Assembly: GCA_030428585.1 (NCBI GenBank)
Contig: JAUIDL010000009.1
Span: forward strand, 1-16,141
Source of the DNA: a bacterium
GTDB lineage: Bacteria; Patescibacteriota; Saccharimonadia; Saccharimonadales; Saccharimonadaceae
DNA: 16,141 nt
Reading direction: 5' to 3'
Part shown: positions 6,695 through 13,324 of the stretch, piece by piece
Position numbering within the stretch: position 1 is the stretch's first letter
Layout: each line of letters opens with the position of its first letter
Notes under the pieces: model-generated
What the model was told of the DNA's origin: nothing
What the model saw: the letters and a program-made list of their open reading frames with translations, nothing else
Databases searched by the model: none
Program-made: the position numbers and the translations under genes

Positions 6695-7309
6695 ATGTCT
6701 ACAATCATTGATATTTCCCTGCCTATCCATCCAGCAATGCCAATTTACCCTGGTAACCAAAAAACCGAGTTCAATCGCATCACGAAACCAAGTGGGAGTC
6801 AGCTCACGAATATAACCTTTGATAGCCACGCTGGCACGCATATCGATGGGCCAAGTCATGCGGGACTGTCTGACGGTACTGATTCGTTCTCGCTTGAATT
6901 GTTCTACGGGCCATGCCGAGTTGTTGAAGGTCTTGGTACTGATTTGATTGCTAAAGAAGCTCTCGATCAGTTAGGTATCGGTTCGGGCGAACGAATTCTT
7001 TTCAAAACCGATAATTCACTCCGTGGCTACGATGAGTTCTATGAAACTTGGACAGCACTGTCTTCAGAGGCCGCGGCATATCTTGCGCAGCAAAAGGTCA
7101 AGCTGGTTGGTATCGACTGGTTTGGCATTAAACAAAAAGGTGCGCCGGATAATGGCGCTCATACGGAGTTACTGTCGGTTGGTATTCCAATTCTCGAAGG
7201 TATCAATCTCTCGAAGGTCGCATCAGGTACGTATACATTAGTTGCGTTACCGCTCGCCTATCAAGGGTTGGATGGGGCGCATACGAGAGCAGTATTGATA
7301 AAAGAATAG
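6695..7309 (+). CDS. Cyclase-family metal-dependent hydrolase (kynurenine formamidase fold)
   Basis: A 204-residue member of the cyclase family (Pfam type that includes KynB-like arylformamidases). The N-terminus IDISLPIHPAMPIYPG (5-20) is typical. The metal-binding motif HxGTHxDxPxH is complete at 45-55 with His45, His49, Asp51 and His55. GAHTELL (154-160) and Glu168 in ILEG provide the later conserved His and Glu. It is full length. Substrate cannot be told from sequence: kynurenine formamidases, isatin hydrolases and polyketide-cyclase-like proteins share these motifs, and no other tryptophan-degradation gene is nearby, so a kynurenine role is not supported. It stands alone, divergent from nrdA, with a start codon directly behind an extended -10 and without a ribosome binding site. 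Confidence 0.9.
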   Translation: MSTIIDISLPIHPAMPIYPGNQKTEFNRITKPSGSQLTNITFDSHAGTHIDGPSHAGLSDGTDSFSLELFYGPCRVVEGLGTDLIAKEALDQLGIGSGERILFKTDNSLRGYDEFYETWTALSSEAAAYLAQQKVKLVGIDWFGIKQKGAPDNGAHTELLSVGIPILEGINLSKVASGTYTLVALPLAYQGLDGAHTRAVLIKE

Positions 7310-7346
7310 GATGAGGTATCGCAGCACGCTGCTCCTCCGTTCGCTC

Positions 7347-7377
7347 GTGAAAGAAAATACTACGTGCTTTCTTTCAC
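7347..7377. repeat. 10-bp inverted repeat hairpin
   Basis: GTGAAAGAAA and TTTCTTTCAC are perfect complements around an 11-base loop. In the plus direction, 38 bases after the cyclase stop, this could help end the cyclase message. There is no U-run after the stem. Confidence 0.5.
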
Positions 7378-7396
7378 TTCCGCTCTCTTCGCCGTC

Positions 7397-7431
7397 CTCA
7401 CGGTTCGCGCCAATAAATTGGCGCCCGTGAG
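7397..7431. repeat. Two-part inverted repeat hairpin
   Basis: The outer arms CTCACGG and CCGTGAG and the inner arms GCGCCAAT and ATTGGCGC pair perfectly. A 3-base bulge (TTC) interrupts one side and the loop is AA, so in practice the top pairs open. GC-rich and very stable in either strand's RNA. Confidence 0.55.
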
Positions 7432-7452
7432 TTCAAGCTCAGTTTTCGTCGA

Positions 7453-7487
7453 AATTAAATATGGACTACGGGAGTCCATATTTAATT
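7453..7487 (-). terminator. 15-bp hairpin directly after tRNA-Ser
   Basis: AATTAAATATGGACT and AGTCCATATTTAATT form a perfect 15-bp stem with a 5-base loop. It starts one base after the encoded CCA of the tRNA. The stem's 3' arm is U-rich on the minus strand (ending TTTAATTT). It is either the tRNA terminator or a processing signal for the tRNA 3' end. Confidence 0.6.
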
Positions 7488-7488
7488 G

Positions 7489-7581
7489 TGGCGGAGAGGA
7501 TGAGATTCGAACTCACGGTACGCTTTAGGGGCGCACACACGCTTTCCAAGCGTGCGCCTTCAACCACTCGGCCACCTCTCC
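7489..7581 (-). tRNA. tRNA-Ser (anticodon GGA)
   Basis: A complete class II tRNA of 93 bases. The acceptor arms GGAGAGG and CCTCTCC pair, with discriminator G and an encoded CCA end. The D-loop reads GCCGAGTGGTTGAAGGC, typical of tRNA-Ser. The anticodon loop TTGGAAA places GGA at 7545-7547 (reads UCC/UCU). A long variable arm follows, then the T-arm with GTTCGAATC. It is transcribed against the neighbouring protein genes. Confidence 0.97.
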
Positions 7582-7627
7582 ATCTCTGTTAAGTATACCA
7601 GTTGTTATTTCCACGCCATAATCACTG

Positions 7628-7656
7628 TTGTCTGTCGAGCCATTGATGACCATAAT
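7628..7656 (+). promoter_or_regulatory. Promoter of the ABC transporter operon, leaderless type
   Basis: TTGTCT (7628-7633) and CATAAT (7651-7656) are 17 bases apart. The -10 ends 7 bases before the ATG at 7664, so the predicted first base of the mRNA is the start codon or its neighbour. The promoter lies in the short gap after the divergent tRNA-Ser. Confidence 0.5.
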
Positions 7657-7663
7657 AGGAACA

Positions 7664-8449
7664 ATGGCAACCAATAATCCACCAGTTATTGTTTTAAAAG
7701 ACTTGCGCAAACGCTTTGGTATTGGTGATGCCGAGCACTACGCGCTCGACGGTGTCGACGTCCGCATCGATAAAGGTGAATTCATCGCTATCATGGGACC
7801 AAGTGGGTGTGGGAAAACAACCTTATTAAATGTCCTTGGCCTGCTCGACAGTGATATTGAAGGCACCTATAAACTCGATGGCATTGATGTCAGTACGCTT
7901 GGTTCGATTAAGCGGGCGCGGATCCGCAGCCGCCAAATTGGTTTTATTTTTCAGAGCTTCAACCTCATCCCTCGCCTGAACGTCCTCGAGAATGTCGCTC
8001 TGCCGCTGACCTACAAAGGTATTCCACGGCTCAAACGACTCAAAGCCGCCAGTGCTATGCTGGGCAACTTTCACCTGGCTGAACGCGAGTATTATATGCC
8101 GCATCAATTATCTGGTGGGCAAACCCAGCGTGTCGCGATTGCTCGTGCACTGGTGAATGACCCCTCAATTATCTTGGCCGACGAGCCGACCGGTAACCTC
8201 GATTCGCGCTCCAGTCACATTATTATGGAAGAGTTATCCGATCTACACCAACGCGGCAACACTATTATTATGGTGACGCATAACCCGCGCCTAACGACTT
8301 ACGCCAGCCGAGTCATCACCATGCTCGATGGCAAAATCGATACCGATACTGATGCCAAAAAACCGAAGAAAGACACAACTAAAAAACGGCCGCTTGGCAA
8401 GAAAAGTAAGACGACTAAAAAACGTCGGGCCAAAAAGGAGAAAAAGTAA
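7664..8449 (+). CDS. ABC transporter ATP-binding protein, MacB/LolD type, with Lys-rich tail
   Basis: ATPase subunit of a MacB/LolD/FtsE-class ABC system, working at the inner face of the membrane with the permease encoded next. Motifs in order, numbered from the ATG at 7664: Walker [10 protein letters not shown] (about 45-53), the Q-loop in [11 protein letters not shown], signature LSGGQTQR (usual third Gln replaced by Thr), Walker [13 protein letters not shown] and the switch His in MVTHN. The final 34 residues form a strongly basic Lys/Arg/Thr tail absent from usual LolD/MacB ATPases. The frame is open upstream to a TTG (7628) and an ATG (7646), but I prefer 7664 because a -35/-10 pair ends 7 bases before it and the family alignment begins soon after. 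One base separates its stop from the permease ATG. Confidence 0.95.
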   Translation: MATNNPPVIVLKDLRKRFGIGDAEHYALDGVDVRIDKGEFIAIMGPSGCGKTTLLNVLGLLDSDIEGTYKLDGIDVSTLGSIKRARIRSRQIGFIFQSFNLIPRLNVLENVALPLTYKGIPRLKRLKAASAMLGNFHLAEREYYMPHQLSGGQTQRVAIARALVNDPSIILADEPTGNLDSRSSHIIMEELSDLHQRGNTIIMVTHNPRLTTYASRVITMLDGKIDTDTDAKKPKKDTTKKRPLGKKSKTTKKRRAKKEKK

Positions 8450-8450
8450 C

Positions 8451-9683
8451 ATGCGATTTCTTCTGTTAAATCACATCCAGAACGCTCGCGATTCACTGCG
8501 CAGTAACCGCTCGCGCAGTATGTTGACGATGTTCGGGGTGACCATTGGTGTTGCAAGCATTACAACGATTCTGGCATTAAGCGCTGGCGCGGCTCAAATT
8601 GTACAGCAGCAAATCGATGGACTCGGCGGCAACGTCGCAGTTATTCGACCTGGTGAAAAACCTGCCTCGGCCTTTGACCAACTCACCCAATTGCCCGTAC
8701 AACAGGGCTACACGGCCAGCACGCTGACGAATAACGACTTGCGGTCAATCGAACGCATCGACGGCGTCTCGGCAATTGCCCCCCTGATGGTGTTATCTGG
8801 AGCCGTGTCTGGCGATTCCGATGCACCGAAAAGTACTCCGATTGTCGCAACAACCCCAAACCTCGAACAAGTTAACGATCTACAAGTACGTGATGGACAG
8901 TTCCTCGACCCGAGTCTGTTAGGATCAACTGCCGTGATTGGGCCACAGCTCAGCGTCGATGTGTTTGGCACCGAAGCCTCGATTGGCAAGACTATTGCCG
9001 TCAAGGGTAAAGAGTTCACGATTATTGGCGTACTCAAGCGCAGCAACGCGCCGATCAACTTCAATGGCGTTGATTTCGACAACGCCGTCATTATTGATAC
9101 CAAAAGTCTCGGGAGTATTAGCCAAGAATCGCCACAGATTCAGCAAATTAACGTCCGGGTCGACACCGTCGCCAATCTCAATAGTGTCATTGTCGAAACA
9201 AATAAAGCTCTGCTGCGAAACCACTTTGGGCAAGCTGATTTCACCGTGCTATCTGGTGATGAAATCGCCCAACCAACAGGTCAAATCTTCGCCGCGATTG
9301 CCGGCGTCACCGCTGCAATCGCCGCCATCTCATTACTGGTTGGTGGTATCGGCATCATGAACATCATGCTGGTCAGCGTGGCTGAGCGGAAACGAGAAAT
9401 CGGTATTCGCAAGGCAGTCGGTGCGAGCAACGGTGACATTGTTGCCCAGTTCCTTATCGAAGCCCTTGCCCTCAGCATCGGTGGTGGCGTCGCTGGGTAC
9501 TTACTTGGCTACTTTGTTGCTTTTGGTATCAGCATCTTCCTAACCTTTGACCCACAATTCAACTTTGCCATTGCCGGGGTTGCCCTCGGTGTCTCAATCG
9601 CCATCGGCACACTCTTTGGGCTGTACCCAGCCATTCGAGCCGCCCGAAAAGATCCGATTAACGCCCTGCGTCAGTACGAGTAA
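8451..9683 (+). CDS. MacB/FtsX-like ABC transporter permease
   Basis: A 410-residue permease of the MacB type: one membrane segment near the N-terminus (about 24-46, SMLTMFGVTIGVASITTIL), a large extracytoplasmic domain (about 50-275), then three membrane segments (about 280-303, 330-355 and 365-390). The C-terminal FtsX domain has the family's hallmark ERKREIGIRKAVGASNGDI and ends PAIRAARKDPINALRQYE. The start is the ATG at 8451 behind AAGGAG, one base after the ATPase stop, so the pair is co-translated. Longer in-frame starts inside the ATPase gene were rejected. No MacA-like adaptor lies in the window. Such pairs export peptides or antimicrobials, or transmit mechanical force in envelope processes; which applies here is unknown. 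Confidence 0.95.
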   Translation: MRFLLLNHIQNARDSLRSNRSRSMLTMFGVTIGVASITTILALSAGAAQIVQQQIDGLGGNVAVIRPGEKPASAFDQLTQLPVQQGYTASTLTNNDLRSIERIDGVSAIAPLMVLSGAVSGDSDAPKSTPIVATTPNLEQVNDLQVRDGQFLDPSLLGSTAVIGPQLSVDVFGTEASIGKTIAVKGKEFTIIGVLKRSNAPINFNGVDFDNAVIIDTKSLGSISQESPQIQQINVRVDTVANLNSVIVETNKALLRNHFGQADFTVLSGDEIAQPTGQIFAAIAGVTAAIAAISLLVGGIGIMNIMLVSVAERKREIGIRKAVGASNGDIVAQFLIEALALSIGGGVAGYLLGYFVAFGISIFLTFDPQFNFAIAGVALGVSIAIGTLFGLYPAIRAARKDPINALRQYE

Positions 9684-10733
9684 TTAGTTCTTTAGTTCGC
9701 GCTTGAACTTTTCGATTAATTCAACCGGAGTCGGGTCAACATCGTTCAAAATGGCCACATAAATACTGGCGTAATCCGCCAAAATACTTCCCCACAGCAA
9801 TTGAGCGATTAGGCTTTCGCCGACCAGTTCAATCCGGAAAGCTTTCGGTCGTTTACCACTGAGTAATCGGTCTGATACCTCAAACCGTTTCAAAATTCGT
9901 GGATGCTCTAGTGGACTCACTAAATCAAACACTGCAAATGGTTTTTCGACCGGGTGTGATGTCCAGCCCAAGAACTCGTTGTGATTAAATTCTGGATATT
10001 GATTCCAAAACGCCACATTCTTGGCGTTTTCGTTCCAACTAATCTTCCATTTGTAGGCAACCGGTGCGGTTAGAGCACCACCGTAAAAGACTGGTGTCTT
10101 ACCAACTGCGTGTTCGGCAATTTGCTTGGCATAGTTGTGTTCAGTCGGCACTTCACCCGCCCACTGCGCGCTTTCACGACCGAGCCAACCCGCGAGCTTC
10201 TCGATCTCTTCATTTTTGTGATGCACAATCGAAAACGTTTCGAGTAACGCAATCAATGCCCGTAGGTCATACAACACGGCCATGCGTGGCTGCAGACCAT
10301 TCGGGACGCTCGCCTGAGCAATGCCAAACTCGGTGGCAATATCGTTCAGTCGTCCACCAGACGCAATCACCGCAACTTGTGAGCCACGTTTCATCGCCTC
10401 TTCGAGTGCCGAGACGGTCTCTTCGGTATTGCCCGAGTAGCTACTGGCAATCACGAGTGTATTTCGATCAACATAGGCTGGCAATTCGTACCCGCGCAAA
10501 ACTTCAAACGGAATCGTCAGTTCATCTTCGAGCCAGACTTGGGCAACTAATGCAGCGAGGGCTGAACCGCCCATACCCGCGACAACGACTTTGGTAATCT
10601 CGCGGTCATCGTGTTCCCCGTTCAAGACCTGCGCAGCGAACTCGGTTTGCTCGAATTGCTCAGCCGCAACCCCCAATGCTCCCGATGGATCTTTTTCTGC
10701 CAAATACGCGATGTTATCCAGTGTCTGTGTCAC
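9684..10733 (-). CDS. Bifunctional phosphoglucose/phosphomannose isomerase
   Basis: A 349-residue SIS-fold sugar isomerase of the archaeal/bacterial PGI/PMI family. It would interconvert glucose-6-phosphate (and mannose-6-phosphate) with fructose-6-phosphate. Visible motifs: VVVAGMGGSALA (49-60), ASSYSGNTEET (96-106) binding the phosphate, and the catalytic region ISWNENAKN with Glu235 and PEFNHNE with His251. I chose the GTG at 10733 because GGGAAGGG precedes it and the family starts there; the longer ATG form (10790) would run through the divergent promoter region and adds an unlike sequence. Its product connects directly to the zwf gene in this window, since both act on glucose-6-phosphate. 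Its stop codon touches the permease stop (TAATTA), with no spacer. Confidence 0.93.
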   Translation of the reverse strand: MTQTLDNIAYLAEKDPSGALGVAAEQFEQTEFAAQVLNGEHDDREITKVVVAGMGGSALAALVAQVWLEDELTIPFEVLRGYELPAYVDRNTLVIASSYSGNTEETVSALEEAMKRGSQVAVIASGGRLNDIATEFGIAQASVPNGLQPRMAVLYDLRALIALLETFSIVHHKNEEIEKLAGWLGRESAQWAGEVPTEHNYAKQIAEHAVGKTPVFYGGALTAPVAYKWKISWNENAKNVAFWNQYPEFNHNEFLGWTSHPVEKPFAVFDLVSPLEHPRILKRFEVSDRLLSGKRPKAFRIELVGESLIAQLLWGSILADYASIYVAILNDVDPTPVELIEKFKRELKN

Positions 10734-10805
10734 TATATTGCCCTTCCCTTTATGACTATGATACAGTATTTGTAAACGTAGCATAAGCATAATTTAGAGG
10801 TGGGC

Positions 10806-11378
10806 ATGGATATTTCTCCGCAAGACACAACGCAGCAACCGATTAGTGACGACCAAGAGCTCGCCAAAGCTTTAGCTGGCGTCGTGCCTGACGACAATTC
10901 TTCAAGCGACGAAGCACCAGCGGTACCGCAACTACAATTCGAAGAAACTCCCGCACCAAGCGAGAAACCACAGGTCACGCCACCGTCCGAAGAGCCAGCG
11001 GCTGACGGCAACCAAGACGAGCCAACCGATGTGCCATCACTGCCTGACCTTCCAGAGGTTACTGCACCTGCAGAAGAAACTCCGGCTGACACAACCCCAA
11101 CCCTGCCTGTTGATACTGGCAACCTCGATTCGATTAAGAAAGATGTCCTGGAACAACTGCGCCCATTAATCGGTAAAGTTGAGCTGCCGTCTGACGAAAA
11201 ATTCAATGTGTACTTGATGCTCATTCGGAGCACCGATGACTCGTCACTGATTGGTCCAGCACACGAAGCCGCACTGGAAATTACCGACGAAAAAGTCCGT
11301 GCCCAAGCCCTGCTCGACATTATCAAAGAAATCGACTATTTCTCTCACACCAAGTCGACAACTCCAGATAACGCCTAG
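10806..11378 (+). CDS. Acidic Pro/Glu-rich protein with C-terminal helical domain, function unknown
   Basis: A 190-residue protein I do not assign to a named family. Residues 1 to about 112 are low-complexity, rich in Pro, Glu, Asp, Ala and Thr (for example EETPAPSEKPQVTPPSEEP) and surely disordered. The last 75 or so residues look like a compact helical domain (SIKKDVLEQLRPLIGK; EKFNVYLMLIRSTDD; RAQALLDIIKEIDYF). There is no signal peptide, membrane segment or cysteine. The ATG at 10806 is preceded by GAGG; an in-frame GTG at 10800 is less likely. It is divergent from the isomerase gene and lies 37 bases before the FemX-like gene. I have an impression of similar proteins in Saccharibacteria genomes but cannot check it here. 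Confidence 0.85.
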   Translation: MDISPQDTTQQPISDDQELAKALAGVVPDDNSSSDEAPAVPQLQFEETPAPSEKPQVTPPSEEPAADGNQDEPTDVPSLPDLPEVTAPAEETPADTTPTLPVDTGNLDSIKKDVLEQLRPLIGKVELPSDEKFNVYLMLIRSTDDSSLIGPAHEAALEITDEKVRAQALLDIIKEIDYFSHTKSTTPDNA

Positions 11379-11402
11379 TTTTTGCAAAGCCTGACAATAC
11401 GG

Positions 11403-11408
11403 TATAAT
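11403..11408 (+). promoter_or_regulatory. Consensus -10 of the FemX-like gene, leaderless type
   Basis: A perfect TATAAT ends 7 bases before the ATG at 11416, so transcription should start at the start codon. A weak -35 (TTTGCA, 11381-11386) lies 16 bases upstream. AGCGGTA between the two offers no ribosome binding site. Confidence 0.6.
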
Positions 11409-11415
11409 AGCGGTA

Positions 11416-12450
11416 ATGTCTGTTCGCTTTGCTACCTCTGACGAGATCAGCCGCTGGGATGATCTACTGATCACTAGTCCAGATGGCGGCAATATCTTTT
11501 CGACCAAAGAATACGCACTGCAAAAAGCCCATACCGGTTACCGACATCACTTTGTGATGGTGGGCCATTTGCCGGTCACGATTCTTGAAAAATCAACGCC
11601 ACCCATTGGCAAATTATGGTATCTGCCAAAAGGTCCGAATGTCACCACCGCACAAGAAGTTTTGAAGGTATTAAAGCCGCTCGCAACCTTTGCGAAAAAG
11701 CACGGTGTCTTTGCGATTCGCATCGAAAGCGAAATTCCGCGCAAACAAGCCTCGACCCTGACCCGCCACGGATTAGTCAAAGCCGCGCCAATTATCCCTA
11801 ATCCATCAACAATTACTCTGTCGCTGGCACCCAAACTAGACGACATCCTGATGAGCCTACCGCAAAAAGGCCGCCACGCCATCCGCCGGGCCGAACGCGA
11901 CGGCGTCACCATCGAGCGAGTTAAAGCCACTCCCGAGAACTGCAAAACCATGTATGCCCTACTGTTTGAAACCGCCGAAGGCCAATTTGGCATTCGTTCA
12001 TACGACTATTTCGAATCGTTTTGGCAACGGTTTGAAAAATCTGGCCACGGACAACTTTTTTTTGCATCTTTCGACGGTCAGGTTGTCGCCGGTGCATACG
12101 CGATGATTCTTGGTAAAAAAAGCACGTATAAAGACGGTGCTTCAACGCGCAAGCGCCAAGCGTACGGCGCCTCTCACCTATTACAATGGGAGGTTATTTC
12201 ATGGGCAAAAGAAAACGGTGCGAAGATCCACGACTTTTGTGGATCACCACCAAGCGACGAAATCACAAACACAAAACATCCCCACTACGGTGTCGGTCGT
12301 TTCAAATTGTCGTTTAGCAAAGACGTCGTCGACTACATCGGCTGCTACGACATGGTTCTGGCTCCGACTGCCTATAAGCTGTGGCAAAAGGGCCTCGAGC
12401 GTTTATACCGAGGCGTCTACCGCCGATTAACCGGAGATTATTACTATTAA
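11416..12450 (+). CDS. FemAB/FemX-like peptidoglycan bridge aminoacyltransferase
   Basis: A 344-residue protein of the FemAB family (two GNAT-like halves). These enzymes add amino acids from aminoacyl-tRNA to the stem peptide of lipid II, making interpeptide bridges. Family features are the N-terminal NIFSTKEYALQKA region, the central LPQKGRHAIRRAERDGVTIE (nearly invariant in FemX proteins, here about 154-173), the middle segment with AEGQFGIRSYDYFESFW, and the second half with VVAGAYAMILGKKSTYKDGAS and ASHLLQWEVISWAKENG. The C-terminus DFCGSPPS... GVGRFKLSFSKDVVDYIG closes the second GNAT fold. No coiled coil is obvious. The amino acid transferred is unknown. The gene begins directly after a TATAAT box with no ribosome binding site. 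A MurE-like ligase for the same pathway lies about 900 bases on, on the other strand. Confidence 0.92.
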   Translation: MSVRFATSDEISRWDDLLITSPDGGNIFSTKEYALQKAHTGYRHHFVMVGHLPVTILEKSTPPIGKLWYLPKGPNVTTAQEVLKVLKPLATFAKKHGVFAIRIESEIPRKQASTLTRHGLVKAAPIIPNPSTITLSLAPKLDDILMSLPQKGRHAIRRAERDGVTIERVKATPENCKTMYALLFETAEGQFGIRSYDYFESFWQRFEKSGHGQLFFASFDGQVVAGAYAMILGKKSTYKDGASTRKRQAYGASHLLQWEVISWAKENGAKIHDFCGSPPSDEITNTKHPHYGVGRFKLSFSKDVVDYIGCYDMVLAPTAYKLWQKGLERLYRGVYRRLTGDYYY

Positions 12451-12475
12451 ACCCCTTTTCAACACCGCCGTATTG

Positions 12476-13324
12476 ATGTCGAATGCACATCATTTTAGTG
12501 TTACGTCAGCCATCAACCCCTATTACAGCAGTCCGACAGCCGATAGTTCAGCTGCCCAAACCGAACACAATACGATTCGCCAAGCGCTGGAGCAAGCGGG
12601 GGTCAAGGTCACCCGTGTTGATGCGCCTGCCGATAGCCAAGATGGTGTCTATACCGCCAACTGGGCGTTGGTTCGTGGGTCGCAGGCTATCTTAGCGTCG
12701 CTGCCGAATGTTCGTAAAGCCGCGGAAGATCCCGCCCAAGCGATTCTGGAGAAACAAGGACTCACCGTCACTCGTGTGCCAGAAGGGCTACTGTTTAGTG
12801 GCCAAGGAGATGCACTGCCGTGTGGTGACCTCCTGTTTTGCGGCAAGGGCTATCGAAGTCACGAGGCCGCCCAGGCATTCGCAGCCGAACACCTCGGGTA
12901 TCGCCGTGTCCAGCTACAGACACTTCCCCAGCTCGATTCGACAGGTCAGCCGGTCATCAATGCAGTCTCTGGTCTTCCAGACAGCTACTACTACGATATC
13001 GACCTTGCACTGGCGATTATCGCCCCACCAACCGATAACAAAGAAGGCATCATCGCCTATTGTCCCGAAGCGTTTACCGAAGAAAGTCGCCAGATCCTCG
13101 AAACCTTTGAGGAGGTTGATAAGATTATTGTCAGCGAACACGAAGCACGTGAAGCCTTTGCCACCAACCTTGTCTCAACCGGCCAGACAGTCATTATGAG
13201 TGCCGATGCGCCACAACTAGCCGCCGACCTCCAAGCACGAGGTCTGGAAGTCATTCCAGTCAGTGCGCCTGAACTCTCAAAAGGTGGTGGCTTTATCCGC
13301 TGTATTAGCCTTTCTTTGAACTAG
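12476..13324 (+). CDS. DDAH/amidinotransferase-fold protein, catalytic His replaced
   Basis: A 282-residue pentein-fold protein of the dimethylarginine dimethylaminohydrolase/amidinotransferase group. Signs are DGVYTANWALV (56-66), FSGQGDAL (107-114), GYRSH (125-129) and the C-terminal KGGGFIRC with the nucleophile Cys276. Where the family usually has an HLD motif carrying the catalytic His, I read DID (174-176) within YYYDIDLAL, so the His appears to be Asp; this rests on my alignment by eye. The protein could hydrolyse or transfer a guanidino group, or have lost activity. It starts at ATG 12476 (an in-frame TTG precedes it), 25 bases after the FemX-like stop, probably in the same transcript, with no clear ribosome binding site. 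Its last 20 bases overlap the convergent murE-like gene. Confidence 0.85.
   Translation: MSNAHHFSVTSAINPYYSSPTADSSAAQTEHNTIRQALEQAGVKVTRVDAPADSQDGVYTANWALVRGSQAILASLPNVRKAAEDPAQAILEKQGLTVTRVPEGLLFSGQGDALPCGDLLFCGKGYRSHEAAQAFAAEHLGYRRVQLQTLPQLDSTGQPVINAVSGLPDSYYYDIDLALAIIAPPTDNKEGIIAYCPEAFTEESRQILETFEEVDKIIVSEHEAREAFATNLVSTGQTVIMSADAPQLAADLQARGLEVIPVSAPELSKGGGFIRCISLSLN

Larger units (their letters stand above)
7310..7488. other. Structured noncoding stretch with stacked hairpins
   Basis: Between the cyclase stop and tRNA-Ser there is no gene but a series of inverted repeats: GCAGC-AC-GCTGC (7321-7332); GTGAAAGAAA with TTTCTTTCAC (7347-7377); a two-part stem CTCACGG/CCGTGAG enclosing GCGCCAAT-AA-ATTGGCGC (7397-7431); and a 15-bp stem (7453-7487). 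Some may act as terminators for the converging cyclase and tRNA transcripts. The density is more than two terminators require. Confidence 0.6.

Noticed and set aside
8328..8450. Upstream start for the permease inside the ATPase gene
   Set aside because: It would add about 41 basic residues from another frame of the Lys-rich tail; the ATG at 8451 has an AAGGAG site and the family's normal N-terminus.
10734..10790. Longer N-terminus for the phosphoglucose/phosphomannose isomerase
   Set aside because: The added residues do not resemble the family and cover the likely promoter region; GTG at 10733 has a ribosome binding site.
10733..11326. 197-residue Ser/Gly-rich minus-strand frame
   Set aside because: It is the antisense shadow of the Pro/Glu-rich low-complexity coding region on the plus strand.
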